From assembly GCA_039029395.1 (NCBI GenBank), contig JBCCGG010000032.1:13507-77506 (forward strand): DNA of 64,000 nt, in the 5' to 3' direction. The notes beneath the pieces were generated by a model. It was not told where the DNA came from, ran no database searches, and saw only the letters and a list, made by a program, of their open reading frames with translations. The position numbers and the translations under genes were made by a program. This DNA comes from JBCCGG01 sp039029395 (GTDB lineage: Bacteria; Pseudomonadota; Alphaproteobacteria; Kiloniellales; JAKSDN01). This document shows positions 17,012 to 26,131 of the stretch, in pieces (the stretch's first letter is position 1; each line of letters starts with the position of its first letter).

Positions 17012-17042
17012 AGGGCGAAGACTTCGGTCTTCGCCCTTTTTT
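17012..17042 (+). terminator. Intrinsic terminator after SBP copy 2
   Basis: AGGGCGAAGAC (17012-17022), tetraloop TTCG, GTCTTCGCCCT (17027-17037), then a run of T to 17042. A textbook rho-independent terminator with a UUCG loop, 25 bp after the stop. Confidence 0.95.
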
Positions 17043-17165
17043 CATGGGCTTAGCGGCAATTTTACGACAGGTATATACCCCCTAATCTTATCTCCGTTGG
17101 AACGGCCCCATGCAACGAATTGTCAAGGGCGCAAGGCAAGCGGGGCGATGCGATCACAATGCGCT

Positions 17166-18665
17166 CTAGGCCAGCGCGGTTGCAAGCCGCGCAACCGCCC
17201 GCTCCATCTCGGCCTCCGGCACCGCCGCGTAGCCGAGCAGCAGGCCCTGCTGCTTGGCCTCGCCAAGGTAGTAGCTCGAGAGTGGGCTGACCGTGAGACC
17301 GGTCGCGGCGGCCCGTGCGGTCGCTTCCCGGTCGTCCATGCGCGCCGCAAGCAACGGTGTCGGGCGCGCCACCAAGTGCATGCCGGCTTCGTCGGGCCGC
17401 AGGTCGAGCAGGTCCGCCAAGTGGCGCTCGGCGGCGGCCAGCAGGGCTTGCTGGCGGGCGGCGTAGAGCACCCGCATGCGGCGCACGTGGCTGGCGAAGT
17501 GGCCCTCCGATATGAAGCGGGCGAGCGCCGGCTGGACCACCATGGAGGGGTGGTCGTCGAGCGCGCGCCGGGCCGAGATCACCGCTTCGACTAGAGGCTC
17601 TGGGATCACCAGGTAGGCCAGGCGCAGGGCCGGGAACAGCACCTTGGAAAAGCTGCCCAGGTAGATCACCCGGCCGCCGCCGTCGCGCCGGCTGCGGTCG
17701 AGCCCGGTCAGCGCCGCGAGCGGCCGGCCGGCATAGCGGTACTCGCTATCGTAGTCGTCCTCGAGGATCCAGCCGTCCTGCTCGTAGGCCCAGTCGAGCA
17801 GCGCCAGACGCCGCTGCAGGCTCAAGACGCGGCCCAGCGGATACTGGTGGGACGGCGTGACGATCGCCAAGCGCGTGGCATCCGAGCCAGCGCGCGCCGC
17901 CGCCAGATCAAAGCCGTCATCGTCGACCGGCACCGGGCAAACCTTAAGGCCGGCCGCCACCAAAGGCCCGCGAAGACCGGTGTATCCGGGATCCTCGAGC
18001 CAGACTCCCTCGCCCGGATCGAGCAGGATTCGCGCCACCAGGTCGACCGCCTGTTGAGAGCCGGAGGTGATCAGGATCTGTTCGGCCCGGCAGCCCAGGC
18101 CGCGCACCGCATTGAGGTAGTCGGCAATCGCTTGGCGCAAGGGCGGGTAGCCGGCCGGGTCGCCGTGGCGCAGCAGCTCGGCCGCCGGCACTCGCCAGGC
18201 CCGGCCGAGCAGGCGCGCCCAAAGCTCGAAGGGAAAGGCCTCCAGGTCCGGCATACCAACCGTGAAGGCGACGCCTGGCGAGCGGGCATCGCGCCGTGCG
18301 GCGGTCAGCGCCCTGCCGCGCTCCGACAGCTTGGGCATCCTTTGGGCGCGCTCGCCCTGCCGCGCCGGCGCGCTGGACAGGCCAAGCAGCTCCTCGGGCA
18401 GCACCGAGGTGACGAAGCTACCCGAGCCCTGGCAGGCCTCCAAATAGCCTTCGGCGGTCAGCTGATCGAAGGCGCTGAGGACCGTGTTGCGCGCGCAGCC
18501 CAGCTCGCGCGCGAGCGCTCGGCTCGAGGGCAGGCGGCTGCCGGCGGCTAGGTTGCCGCTCAGCACCTTGTGGCGCAGCTGGTCGTAGAGCTGGCGGTGC
18601 AGCGGCTCAGCGGCGCTCGGATCGAGCGCCAGGCCGACCAGGGGCGCACTGTTTCGGCGACTCAA
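17166..18665 (-). CDS. MocR-family regulator (GntR HTH fused to aminotransferase-like domain)
   Basis: 499 aa. Residues about 10-85 form a winged GntR helix-turn-helix (PLHRQLYDQLRHKVLSG, RLPSSRALARELGCARNT). The rest is a fold-type I aminotransferase-like domain with SGSQQAVDLVARIL, EDPGYTGLRG, DDYDSEYRY and the PLP lysine in GSFSKVLFPALRLAY. MocR proteins sense PLP or amino compounds and often control vitamin B6 or related genes. Start TTG 18665 with TAGGAG six bases upstream. It is divergent from a PNPOx-like gene, its probable target. Confidence 0.94.
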   Translation of the reverse strand: MSRRNSAPLVGLALDPSAAEPLHRQLYDQLRHKVLSGNLAAGSRLPSSRALARELGCARNTVLSAFDQLTAEGYLEACQGSGSFVTSVLPEELLGLSSAPARQGERAQRMPKLSERGRALTAARRDARSPGVAFTVGMPDLEAFPFELWARLLGRAWRVPAAELLRHGDPAGYPPLRQAIADYLNAVRGLGCRAEQILITSGSQQAVDLVARILLDPGEGVWLEDPGYTGLRGPLVAAGLKVCPVPVDDDGFDLAAARAGSDATRLAIVTPSHQYPLGRVLSLQRRLALLDWAYEQDGWILEDDYDSEYRYAGRPLAALTGLDRSRRDGGGRVIYLGSFSKVLFPALRLAYLVIPEPLVEAVISARRALDDHPSMVVQPALARFISEGHFASHVRRMRVLYAARQQALLAAAERHLADLLDLRPDEAGMHLVARPTPLLAARMDDREATARAAATGLTVSPLSSYYLGEAKQQGLLLGYAAVPEAEMERAVARLATALA

Positions 18666-18714
18666 AGTGGCTCCTATAAAAACTCATAAGTGGATCTTTT
18701 GAAGATACCACATT
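18664..18714. promoter_or_regulatory. Candidate MocR operator with three AAGTGG-type boxes
   Basis: Three related boxes are seen: AAAGTGGCTCCTAT (18664-18677), TAAGTGGATCTTTT (18688-18701) and, on the minus strand, AATGTGGTATCTTC (18714-18701). Boxes 2 and 3 form a near-palindrome. They resemble the AAAGTGG-CTA motif described for PdxR and the ATACCA boxes of GabR, both MocR members. Box 1 overlaps the regulator's own ribosome site, which suggests autoregulation. Confidence 0.6.
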
Positions 18715-18760
18715 GTTTGTAGCGTGGCAGCCCTCCACGTCATTCACGGGAATCTTCGCC

Positions 18761-19438
18761 ATGCCGCCCTTGGACCAGACCGCCGCGCCCGATTTCCCAC
18801 CGACCCCGCGCACGCGGATCAAGCGCCTACACCAACGGGCCTGCTACGACCGCAAGACGGTGCACGCTATCTTGGACGCCGGCCTCGAATGCCATGTGGG
18901 TTACACGATTGACGAGCAGCCCTACGTGACCGCGACCGCCTATTGGCGCGAGGGTGACTGGGTCTATTGGCACGGCTCCTCGGCGAGCCGGGCGCTCCGA
19001 CGCCAGAAAAGCGCCGTGCCGGTTTGCTTCACGGTCACTTTGATGGACGGCTTGGTGCTGGCCCGCTCAGGCTTTCACAGTTCGATCAATTACCGTTCGG
19101 TGATGGCCTTCGGCAGCGCAACGCTGATCGAGGACCCGGCCGAGAAGCTGCGCCAGCTGGAGCTCTTCGTCGAGCGCCTGACCCCAGGCCGCTGGGCCGA
19201 GCTGCGCCCGGTCGAAGCGCAGGAGCTCAAGGCGACCACGGTGCTCGGCCTCGAGCTGAAGGAGGTCGCCGCCAAGGTGCGCACCGGCCCGCCGGCCGAC
19301 GACGAGCCCGATTACGATCTGGACGTTTGGGCCGGCGAGGTGCCGATCCGCCGGGTGATCGGGACGCCGGTGGACGATGGACGGCTCAAGACTGGGGTCA
19401 CCGAGCCCGACTATCTCAAGCGCGTGGCAATCGACTGA
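18761..19438 (+). CDS. Pyridoxamine 5'-phosphate oxidase-family (FMN-binding) protein
   Basis: 225 aa from ATG 18761, with GGGA shortly upstream. The sequence TRIKRLHQRACYDRKTVHAIL, ATAYWREGDWVYWHGSSAS and ARSGFHSSINYRSVMAFG is typical of the PNPOx-like split-barrel flavin-binding family found beside MocR genes (Pyridox_ox_2). It may reduce or bind a small molecule with FMN; it is not the true PdxH. It is divergent from the MocR gene and its stop overlaps the start of the GNAT gene (TGATG at 19436-19440). Confidence 0.87.
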   Translation: MPPLDQTAAPDFPPTPRTRIKRLHQRACYDRKTVHAILDAGLECHVGYTIDEQPYVTATAYWREGDWVYWHGSSASRALRRQKSAVPVCFTVTLMDGLVLARSGFHSSINYRSVMAFGSATLIEDPAEKLRQLELFVERLTPGRWAELRPVEAQELKATTVLGLELKEVAAKVRTGPPADDEPDYDLDVWAGEVPIRRVIGTPVDDGRLKTGVTEPDYLKRVAID

Positions 19439-20148
19439 TGGCCGGCGAAGAGCCCATCTTGGGGGCGGTGGTCGAGCGGCTGCCCTCGGGCGAACGGCCG
19501 GCGCGGGCGCCGATCGTCGGCCGGCGCATCACCTTGGAGCCGGTCGATCCGGCGACCCACGGCGCGGAACTCTATGCGCTGTCCCACGGCGATGCCGATC
19601 CCGAGGCCGAGATCTGGACCTACATGCCCTATGGCCCCTTTCCGGAGCAGGCCAGTTTCGAGGATTGGCTGAAAGACCGCCAGGCCTCGGAAGACCCGCT
19701 GTTCTTCGCCCTACGCGACCATAAGAGCGGAAAGGCCGCCGGCATGGCGAGCTATCTCAGGATTACCCCGGAGATGGGCGTGATCGAGATCGGCCACATC
19801 TGGTTCGCCCCCGCCCTGCAGCGCACGGCGGCGGCGACCGAGGCGCTCTTCCTAATGGCGCGCCTGGCCTTCGACGAGCTCAGCTACCGGCGCCTGGAGT
19901 GGAAGTGCAACGCGCTCAACGAGGGCTCGCGCCAGGCCGCGTTGCGCCTCGGCTTCACCTTCGAAGGCATCTTCCGACAGCACCTGATCGTCAAGGGCCG
20001 CAACCGGGATTCCGCCTGGTATTCGATCCTCGACGGAGAATGGCCGCGTCTGCGGGGCTGCTTCGAAGAGTGGCTGGCGGAGGAGAATTTTGACGAGGCG
20101 GGCAAGCAAAAGGTCTCGCTCAGCGCGCTGACCAGGGCCTCGGACTAA
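19438..20148 (+). CDS. GNAT-family N-acetyltransferase (RimJ-like)
   Basis: 236 aa. The ATG at 19438 overlaps the stop of the PNPOx-like gene. The GNAT fold is visible in GRRITLEPVDPATHGAELYAL, FFALRDHKSGKAAGMASYL, IEIGHIWFAPALQRTAAATEAL (acetyl-CoA loop region) and RRLEWKCNALNEGSRQAALRLGFTFEG. It acetylates an unknown amine, perhaps a metabolite handled by the neighbouring gene. The 3' end overlaps the convergent SDHAF4 gene by 4 bp. Confidence 0.92.
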   Translation: MAGEEPILGAVVERLPSGERPARAPIVGRRITLEPVDPATHGAELYALSHGDADPEAEIWTYMPYGPFPEQASFEDWLKDRQASEDPLFFALRDHKSGKAAGMASYLRITPEMGVIEIGHIWFAPALQRTAAATEALFLMARLAFDELSYRRLEWKCNALNEGSRQAALRLGFTFEGIFRQHLIVKGRNRDSAWYSILDGEWPRLRGCFEEWLAEENFDEAGKQKVSLSALTRASD

Positions 20149-20372
20149 AAGTCGATACAGCGCCCTTTGATTTCCCAGTCGCCGTAACGGGTCGGCTCGG
20201 GGCCGGCGGGGCCGCCGGTCTCGGGCACCTTGGCGGGCGCGGCGGACTCCTTGACGGCGGCCGCCTTGTCCAGATCCGCGCGAGTCACCACCTTGGCCGG
20301 GCGCGGCTTCGGCAGTCGGCGGATCTTCCCGGTGGCCGGCTTGGGATTATGGCTTGTGTAGCTGTTGGCCAT
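20145..20372 (-). CDS. Succinate dehydrogenase assembly factor 4 family protein (DUF1674)
   Basis: 75 aa. The C-terminal block ETGGPAGPEPTRYGDWEIKGRCIDF, here given as GPEPTRYGDWEIKGRCIDF, is the signature of DUF1674/SDHAF4. The eukaryotic homologue helps assemble flavinylated SdhA into complex II. The N-terminal half is basic, Ala/Pro-rich and likely disordered. It lies next to htpX and rsmB, as in many alphaproteobacteria, and is divergent from htpX. Confidence 0.93.
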   Translation of the reverse strand: MANSYTSHNPKPATGKIRRLPKPRPAKVVTRADLDKAAAVKESAAPAKVPETGGPAGPEPTRYGDWEIKGRCIDF

Positions 20373-20488
20373 CTACATGATATGGCATTGCCGGAGCGCC
20401 CTGCCAAGACTTGACCGGGCGGGCCTTCGGCGCCACCTGATGTCTTGACGCTTGATCTGACGAGGAGGTCGAGACCAAGAGGCTTGCC

Positions 20489-21361
20489 ATGAACTATATG
20501 CGCACCGCAATCCTGCTGGCCGCGATGACGGCCCTGTTTCTGGCCGTCGGCTTCCTGATCGGCGGCGAGGCCGGCATGCTGTTTGCCCTGGTACTCGCGC
20601 TCGGCATGAACCTCTTCGCCTATTGGAACTCCGACAAGGTGGTCTTGCGCATGTACCGGGCAAAAGAGGTCGACAAGCGCAGCGCGCCCGGCTTCTACGG
20701 CATCGTCGAGCAGCTCGCCACCAATGCCGGCCTGCCCATGCCCAAGGTCTATTTGATCGAGAACGACCAGCCCAACGCCTTTGCCACCGGGCGCAACCCG
20801 GAGAACGCCGCGGTCGCCGCGACCACTGGCCTCTTGCGCCGGCTAAACTCCCAAGAGGTCGCCGGGGTCATGGCTCACGAGCTGGCCCACGTGAAGAACC
20901 GCGATACGCTCACCATGACGATCACGGCAACCATCGCCGGCGCGATCTCCATGCTCGCGAACTTTGCCATGTTCTCCTCCATGTTCGGCGGCAACCGCAA
21001 CAACCCGCTGGGAATCCTGGGTGTGATCCTAGTGGCGATTCTGGCGCCCTTGGCGGCCGCCCTGGTGCAGATGGCGATCAGCCGCTCGCGGGAATACGAG
21101 GCTGACCGGATTGGCGCGGAGATCTGCAATCAGCCCCTGTGGCTGGCCTCCGCGCTCGGCAAGATCCAAAGCGCGGCCGCTTCGATCGACAACCAGCAGG
21201 CCGAGAAGAACCCGGCGACCGCCCACATGTTCATCATCAACCCGCTGCACGCCCACGCAATCGACGGCCTCTTCTCGACCCACCCGCGCACCGAGGAGCG
21301 CATCGCGCGCCTGCGCAAGATGGCCCACGAGATGGGCGGCGCGCCCCGACCTTGGGGATGA
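20489..21361 (+). CDS. htpX: Membrane zinc metalloprotease HtpX
   Basis: 290 aa. M48 peptidase of the inner membrane that degrades misfolded membrane proteins with FtsH. Two N-terminal helices (about 5-45) are followed by the zinc motif HELAH (His130, Glu131, His134), two further helices (about 145-195) and the third ligand in SREYEADRIGA. The C-terminal FSTHPRTEERIARL is also typical. Divergent from the SDHAF4 gene and followed by rsmB after 22 bp. Confidence 0.96.
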   Translation: MNYMRTAILLAAMTALFLAVGFLIGGEAGMLFALVLALGMNLFAYWNSDKVVLRMYRAKEVDKRSAPGFYGIVEQLATNAGLPMPKVYLIENDQPNAFATGRNPENAAVAATTGLLRRLNSQEVAGVMAHELAHVKNRDTLTMTITATIAGAISMLANFAMFSSMFGGNRNNPLGILGVILVAILAPLAAALVQMAISRSREYEADRIGAEICNQPLWLASALGKIQSAAASIDNQQAEKNPATAHMFIINPLHAHAIDGLFSTHPRTEERIARLRKMAHEMGGAPRPWG

Positions 21362-21383
21362 TCTACCGGCCGATCTTCACATC

Positions 21384-22679
21384 ATGAGCGCCTCGGGTTT
21401 GGTCGCCCGGCGCGCGGCGCTGGATCTCTTGGACAGTGTGCTGCGCCGCGCCCGGCCGCTCGATCAGGCGCTCGCGCGCTCGAGCGCCTTTGCCGCCTTG
21501 GAGCCGCGCGACCGGGCCTTCGCCCGCCACCTGGTGGCGACCGCTCTGCGCCGCCTAGGCCAGATCGACGGCCTGCTCGCCGCCTGCCTGGAGAAGCCGG
21601 TGAAAGCGCGCCAGAGCCGGCTGGAGGATCTGTTGCGCCTGGGCGCCTGCCAGCTCGCCTTCCTGCGCACGCCGCCTCATGCCGCGGTCAGCACGACCAT
21701 GGCGCTGGCCGGGGAAAACCGCCTAACCGGCGCGAAAAGTCTGATCAATGCGGTTCTGCGGCGCTTGTCCCGGGAGGCCGAGACGCTGCTTGCAGCGCAA
21801 GATGCCGCCCGGCTCAACACACCGGACTGGTTGTGGAACAGTTGGATCGGCGCCTATGGCGAGGACACCGCGCGGCAGATCGCCGAGGCCCACCTGGCCG
21901 AGCCGCCGCTCGACATTACGGTCCAGGGCAAGCGCGATCTGCTGGTCAAGCGCCTGGGCGCCCTGGAGCTGCCGAGCGGCTCCCTGCGTCTGCCCGGCGG
22001 TCAGCGGGATGTGACCCGTCTGCCCGGCTACGCCGAGGGCCAATGGTGGGTCCAGGACGGCGCCGCCGCCTGGCCGGCCCAGCTGTTCGGCGACGTCAGC
22101 GGCCGGCAGGTGATCGACCTCTGCGCCGCGCCCGGCGGCAAGACCGCCCAGCTGGCCGCCGCCGGCGCGCAGGTCACCGCGGTCGAGCGCGCCAAGGAGC
22201 GGCTTGGCCAGCTGACCGAGAATCTCACGCGTCTGGGCTTAAGCGCCCGCACGGTGATCGCCGACGGCACCTTCTGGCGCCCGGAGACCCTGGCCGACGG
22301 GGTGCTGCTGGACGCGCCCTGCACGGCGACCGGCACCCTGCGGCGCCACCCGGACATCGCCCACTTGAAGAGCGCACGGGACGTGGCCGCGGTCGCCCGG
22401 GCGCAGGACCGCCTACTCGCCGCCGCGCTGGAGATGGTGCGCCCCGGCGGCCTCCTGGTCTATGCGACCTGCTCCCTGCAGCCCGAGGAGGGGCCCGAGC
22501 GCATCGCCGCGCTGCTCGCCGCCGGCGCGCCCGTCGAACGTGTCCCCGTGAGCGCCGAGGAGCTCGGCGGCCTGAGCGCGGCGGTCACCGCCGAGGGCGA
22601 TCTTCGAACCTTGCCCTGCCATTTGGCCGATCAAGGGGGACTCGACGGATTCTACGCTTGCCGCTTGCGAAGACTCTAA
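21384..22679 (+). CDS. rsmB: 16S rRNA (cytosine-967 C5)-methyltransferase family
   Basis: 431 aa from ATG 21384, where the sequence becomes family-like (SGLVARRAALDLLDSVL). An N-terminal NusB-like helical domain is followed by a SAM-dependent RNA C5-methyltransferase domain: DLCAAPGGKTAQLAAAG for SAM binding, LLDAPCTATGTLRRHPD with motif IV cysteine, and VYATCSLQPEEG with the motif VI catalytic cysteine. It methylates C967 of 16S rRNA in E. coli. It lies in the conserved htpX-rsmB-rpe series. Confidence 0.95.
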   Translation: MSASGLVARRAALDLLDSVLRRARPLDQALARSSAFAALEPRDRAFARHLVATALRRLGQIDGLLAACLEKPVKARQSRLEDLLRLGACQLAFLRTPPHAAVSTTMALAGENRLTGAKSLINAVLRRLSREAETLLAAQDAARLNTPDWLWNSWIGAYGEDTARQIAEAHLAEPPLDITVQGKRDLLVKRLGALELPSGSLRLPGGQRDVTRLPGYAEGQWWVQDGAAAWPAQLFGDVSGRQVIDLCAAPGGKTAQLAAAGAQVTAVERAKERLGQLTENLTRLGLSARTVIADGTFWRPETLADGVLLDAPCTATGTLRRHPDIAHLKSARDVAAVARAQDRLLAAALEMVRPGGLLVYATCSLQPEEGPERIAALLAAGAPVERVPVSAEELGGLSAAVTAEGDLRTLPCHLADQGGLDGFYACRLRRL

Positions 22680-22721
22680 CAGCGCTTGCGGCGACTCCGC
22701 GCACTTGATACCTAGGAGTCC

Positions 22722-23390
22722 ATGCAGCAGCCGGTTCGCATCGCTCCCTCCATTCTCGCTTCCGATTTCGCCTGTCTTGGCGAGGAGGTGCGCGCGATCG
22801 ATGAGGCCGGCGCCGACTACGTGCACATCGACGTGATGGACGGTCACTTCGTGCCCAACATCACGATCGGTCCGGAGGTGGTGAAGGCCTTGCGGCCCCA
22901 TTCCAAGCTGCCCTTCGACGTGCACCTGATGATCGCGCCGGTCGATCCCTACATCCCGATCTTCGCCGAAGCCGGGGCCGACATCATCACTCTACACCCG
23001 GAGGCCGGTCCCCACTTCCATCGAAGCCTTCAACTGGTGCATTCGCTTGGCAAGAAGGCCGGTGTCGCGCTCAATCCGGGCACGCCGGTCGAGGCCGTGC
23101 TGCCGGTGCTCGATATGCTCGACCTGGTGCTGGTGATGAGCGTCAACCCAGGCTATGGCGGCCAGAAGTTCATTCCGAGCGCGCTCGACAAGATCGCCGC
23201 CCTGCGCGCCAAGATCGATCAGCTCGAGCGGCCGATCGATTTGGAAGTCGACGGCGGTATCAACCAGGCGACCGCGCCCGAGGTGCGCGACGCCGGCGCC
23301 GACGTGCTGGTTGCCGGTACCGCGACCTTCACCGGCGGCCGGGCGCGCTATGCCGAGAACATCAGCCGTCTCAGAGGCGAGACTCAATGA
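22722..23390 (+). CDS. rpe: Ribulose-phosphate 3-epimerase
   Basis: 222 aa. Interconverts ribulose 5-phosphate and xylulose 5-phosphate in the pentose phosphate and Calvin cycles. The TIM barrel is full length: IAPSILASDFACLGEEV, DYVHIDVMDGHFVPNITIGP with the metal His and catalytic Asp, HLMIAPVDPYI, VMSVNPGYGGQKF and LEVDGGINQATAPEV. The ribosome site is TAGGAG. The stop overlaps the ATG of the heparinase gene by 4 bp. Confidence 0.97.
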   Translation: MQQPVRIAPSILASDFACLGEEVRAIDEAGADYVHIDVMDGHFVPNITIGPEVVKALRPHSKLPFDVHLMIAPVDPYIPIFAEAGADIITLHPEAGPHFHRSLQLVHSLGKKAGVALNPGTPVEAVLPVLDMLDLVLVMSVNPGYGGQKFIPSALDKIAALRAKIDQLERPIDLEVDGGINQATAPEVRDAGADVLVAGTATFTGGRARYAENISRLRGETQ

Positions 23391-25069
23391 CCGAACAAAG
23401 CGAGAGCGCCAAGACCGGACCGGAGCCGGCGGCCGGCCACGGGCCAGGATTCGGGCGCTTCGTCTATCGCTGCAAGCAGCCGCTCTTCGCCTTGCCGTTC
23501 TATGGCGTGACCCTGGCCGGTGCCGGCGCCACAGAGCTGGCCTTCACGCCGATCGATCCCTGGCCGGGCGATGCCGAGGTTGGCGCCGAGATCGTGCAAG
23601 GCCGCTTCGACTTCGCCGGGCTATGCCTGCAGAACCCGCAGCCGCTTTGGACGCCGCGCGAATCCAGCCTGGCCTGGCGTGAAGCCCTGCACGGTTTCGC
23701 GTGGCTGCGCGACCTGCGCGCGGCCGGCGGCGACGGGGCCCGGCGCCGGGCTCGCGACCTGGTGGCGCGTTGGATGGACGACAACGCGAACCGTTGGGAT
23801 TCCCTGATCTGGGGCCCGGAGGTGACGGGCGAGCGGCTGACCCATTGGCTCGGCCACTACGAGTTCTACGCCGCCAGCGCCCAGGTCGATTTCCGCCACC
23901 GGCTGCTGTACGAAGCCTGCCGCCAGGCGCGTCATTTGGCGCGCGCTTTGCCGGCGGGTCTCACCTCGGCCTCGGCAGTGACCGCGCTCAAGGGCCTGAT
24001 CATCGCCGGCGCCTGTCTGCCCGGCGGCGAGGCCTGGCTGCGCCGCGGCCTGCAGCTGCTATGCCAGGAACTGCCGCGCCAACTCTTGAGCGACGGCGGC
24101 CACATCGAGCGCAGCCCGCGGCGCATGGTCGAGCTGCTGCGGGACCTGATCGATATCCGCGCGGCGGTGAGTGGCGCCCGGCAGGACCTGCCCGACCAAA
24201 TACAGGCGGCGATCGACGGCCTGGCGCCCATGGTGCGTCTGCTTCAGCACGGCGACGGCGGGCTCGCGCTGTTTAACGATTCCAACGAGGGCGAGGGCTG
24301 GCAGGTCGACATGGTGCTGCAGCGCGCCGGCGGCCGCAGCCGACCCTGGATGAGCGCGCCCGACAGCGGCTTTCAGCGCCTCCACGCCGGGCGCACGGTG
24401 GTGCTGGTCGATGCCGGCGCGCCGCCGCCCCATGGCGCCGACCGCCAAGCTCACGCCGGCACGCTCAGCTTCGAGATGTCGGTCGGGCGCGAACGCCTGA
24501 TCGTCAACTGCGGGGCCCATCAGGGCGATCCGGACTGGCGGCGGGCCCAGCGCCTGACCGCGGCCCACTCGACCCTGGTGCTCGACGACATCAACAGTGC
24601 CGAGGTGGCGCGCGACGGCGCGCTTCGGCGCCGCCCCGAGGCGGTGAACTGTCGCCGCGAGGAGCAGGACGGCAGTCAGTGGCTCGACATGACCCACGAC
24701 GGCTACCGGCGGCGCTGCCATCAGCTCCACCACCGGCGGCTCTATCTGGCGACCAATGGCGACGACCTGCGTGGCGAGGACTGCCTGGAGGGCGATGGCG
24801 GCGAGGCCTTCAAGATCCGCTTCCACCTCCACCCGGAGGTCGCCGCCGATCTGACCCAGAGCGGCGACGGGGTGATCCTGCGCCTCGGCAAGGGCGGCGG
24901 CTGGCGCATGCGCGCCGAGGGCGCTCAGCCGCGACTCGAGGACAGCATCTACCTGGGCACCGCCGGCCAACCCCGGCGCAGCCGGCAGATCGTGCTCGAG
25001 GGCCCGGTCAATCCCCCGGAGACCGTGGTCAAATGGGCCCTGCGCCGCGAGGCCAAACTCGGGGCGTGA
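23387..25069 (+). CDS. Heparinase II/III family protein
   Basis: 560 aa. An N-terminal (alpha/alpha) toroid-like region with WMDDNANRWDSLIWGPEV and the conserved LKGLIIAGACLPGGEAWL is followed by a beta-sandwich: VLVDAGAPPPHGADRQAHAGTLSFEM is the hallmark, broken here as HGADRQAHAGTLSFEMS, with LIVNCGAHQGD. This matches the heparinase II/III-like proteins seen after rpe in many alphaproteobacteria. The natural substrate is unknown and may be the cell's own polysaccharide. No clear signal peptide. It couples to rpe by an ATGA overlap. Confidence 0.9.
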   Translation: MTEQSESAKTGPEPAAGHGPGFGRFVYRCKQPLFALPFYGVTLAGAGATELAFTPIDPWPGDAEVGAEIVQGRFDFAGLCLQNPQPLWTPRESSLAWREALHGFAWLRDLRAAGGDGARRRARDLVARWMDDNANRWDSLIWGPEVTGERLTHWLGHYEFYAASAQVDFRHRLLYEACRQARHLARALPAGLTSASAVTALKGLIIAGACLPGGEAWLRRGLQLLCQELPRQLLSDGGHIERSPRRMVELLRDLIDIRAAVSGARQDLPDQIQAAIDGLAPMVRLLQHGDGGLALFNDSNEGEGWQVDMVLQRAGGRSRPWMSAPDSGFQRLHAGRTVVLVDAGAPPPHGADRQAHAGTLSFEMSVGRERLIVNCGAHQGDPDWRRAQRLTAAHSTLVLDDINSAEVARDGALRRRPEAVNCRREEQDGSQWLDMTHDGYRRRCHQLHHRRLYLATNGDDLRGEDCLEGDGGEAFKIRFHLHPEVAADLTQSGDGVILRLGKGGGWRMRAEGAQPRLEDSIYLGTAGQPRRSRQIVLEGPVNPPETVVKWALRREAKLGA

Positions 25070-25072
25070 CCG

Positions 25073-26068
25073 GTGCTTGACCCGGTACTGCTAGCGGCTT
25101 TAGTCGTTCTTGCTGTCTTGGTCGGCTTCGTCACGGGCGCGGTGCGACGCCAGTTGTTGCGCTGGCAGGTGCTCGACCGGCCGAACCTGCGGAGCAGCCA
25201 CCAAATCCCGACACCGCGTGGTGGCGGTCTGGCGCTGATTCCTCTGGCGCTCGTCGCCTGGGTGCTTTGGGCGGCGGGCCACGGTCCTCTTCCGCCGGGA
25301 TTCTGGCTGGTCCTGGTCGGTGCGGCGGTGCTCGCGGGTCTTTCCTGGCTCGACGACATGAAGGGCCTTTCAAGCGCCCTGCGCTTCGCGGTCCAGGGCG
25401 GCGCGGTGGCGCTCGGCATGGTCGGTCTCAGCGACGGCGGGCCGGTCTTTCAGGGCCTGCTGCCGCCCTGGCTCGATGCCCTGGCGGCCGGCTTCGCCTG
25501 GCTGTGGTTCGTCAATCTCTTCAACTTCATGGACGGCATCGACGGCATCACTGGGGTCGAGACGCTCTCTATCGCGTTCGGCTTGGCGCTTTGCTTGTGG
25601 CTGGCGGGCGGTCAGCCGGCCGCGCTCGCTCTGGCGATGCTCCTGGCCGGCGCGATGCTCGGCTTCCTGCCGTGGAACTGGTCGCCGGCCAAGATCTTCC
25701 TGGGCGACGTCGGCTCGGTGCCGCTCGGCTATCTGCTCGGCTGGCTGCTGTTAGCCGCCGCCGCCGAGGGTCTTTGGGCCTGCGCCGTGATCCTGCCGGC
25801 CTACTATCTGGCGGACGCCACTCTGACACTTCTAAAGCGCGGCCTGCGCGGCGAGAAGGTCTGGCAGGCCCATAAGGAGCACGCCTATCAGCGCGCCGTG
25901 CAGGGCGGCCTCAGCCACGCCGCGGTCTCGCTTCGGGTGCTGGCGGGCAATCTCGGGCTGATCTGGTTTGCCTTCCTGGCGGCCAACGACTTGGTCTGGG
26001 TCTCCTTGGCTGGCGCCGCCTTGGTGACCGGCGCGCTGCTCTTCGAGCTGGAGCGCCACGCACCCTGA
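25073..26068 (+). CDS. WecA/MraY-like UDP-sugar:undecaprenyl-phosphate sugar-1-phosphate transferase
   Basis: 331 aa, about ten membrane helices. The family motifs are in order: TPRGGGLAL (48-56), SWLDDMKGLS with Asp94-Asp95, NLFNFMDGIDGITG with Asp154, KIFLGDVGSVPLGYLLG and HKEHAYQRAV. The enzyme would attach the first sugar phosphate to undecaprenyl phosphate at the inner membrane to begin a surface polysaccharide. Start GTG 25073, 3 bp after the heparinase stop. Together with the CapD-like gene at 28459 it forms an envelope-sugar insert between heparinase and purH. Confidence 0.93.
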   Translation: MLDPVLLAALVVLAVLVGFVTGAVRRQLLRWQVLDRPNLRSSHQIPTPRGGGLALIPLALVAWVLWAAGHGPLPPGFWLVLVGAAVLAGLSWLDDMKGLSSALRFAVQGGAVALGMVGLSDGGPVFQGLLPPWLDALAAGFAWLWFVNLFNFMDGIDGITGVETLSIAFGLALCLWLAGGQPAALALAMLLAGAMLGFLPWNWSPAKIFLGDVGSVPLGYLLGWLLLAAAAEGLWACAVILPAYYLADATLTLLKRGLRGEKVWQAHKEHAYQRAVQGGLSHAAVSLRVLAGNLGLIWFAFLAANDLVWVSLAGAALVTGALLFELERHAP

Positions 26069-26074
26069 GTGCTT

Positions 26075-26106
26075 AAAGGAAAGGAGCGGCCCCGAAGGAC
26101 CGCTCC
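26075..26106 (-). terminator. Terminator for the minus-strand secreted-protein gene
   Basis: Read on the minus strand: GGAGCGG stem at 26106-26100, TTCG-type loop, CCGCTCC at 26089-26083, then TTTCCTTT. The T-rich tail is on the minus strand, so it mainly serves the gene at 26132-28156 and lies between two converging genes. Confidence 0.65.
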
Positions 26107-26131
26107 CTAAGGCATTGCCGCGGTGTGCTGC

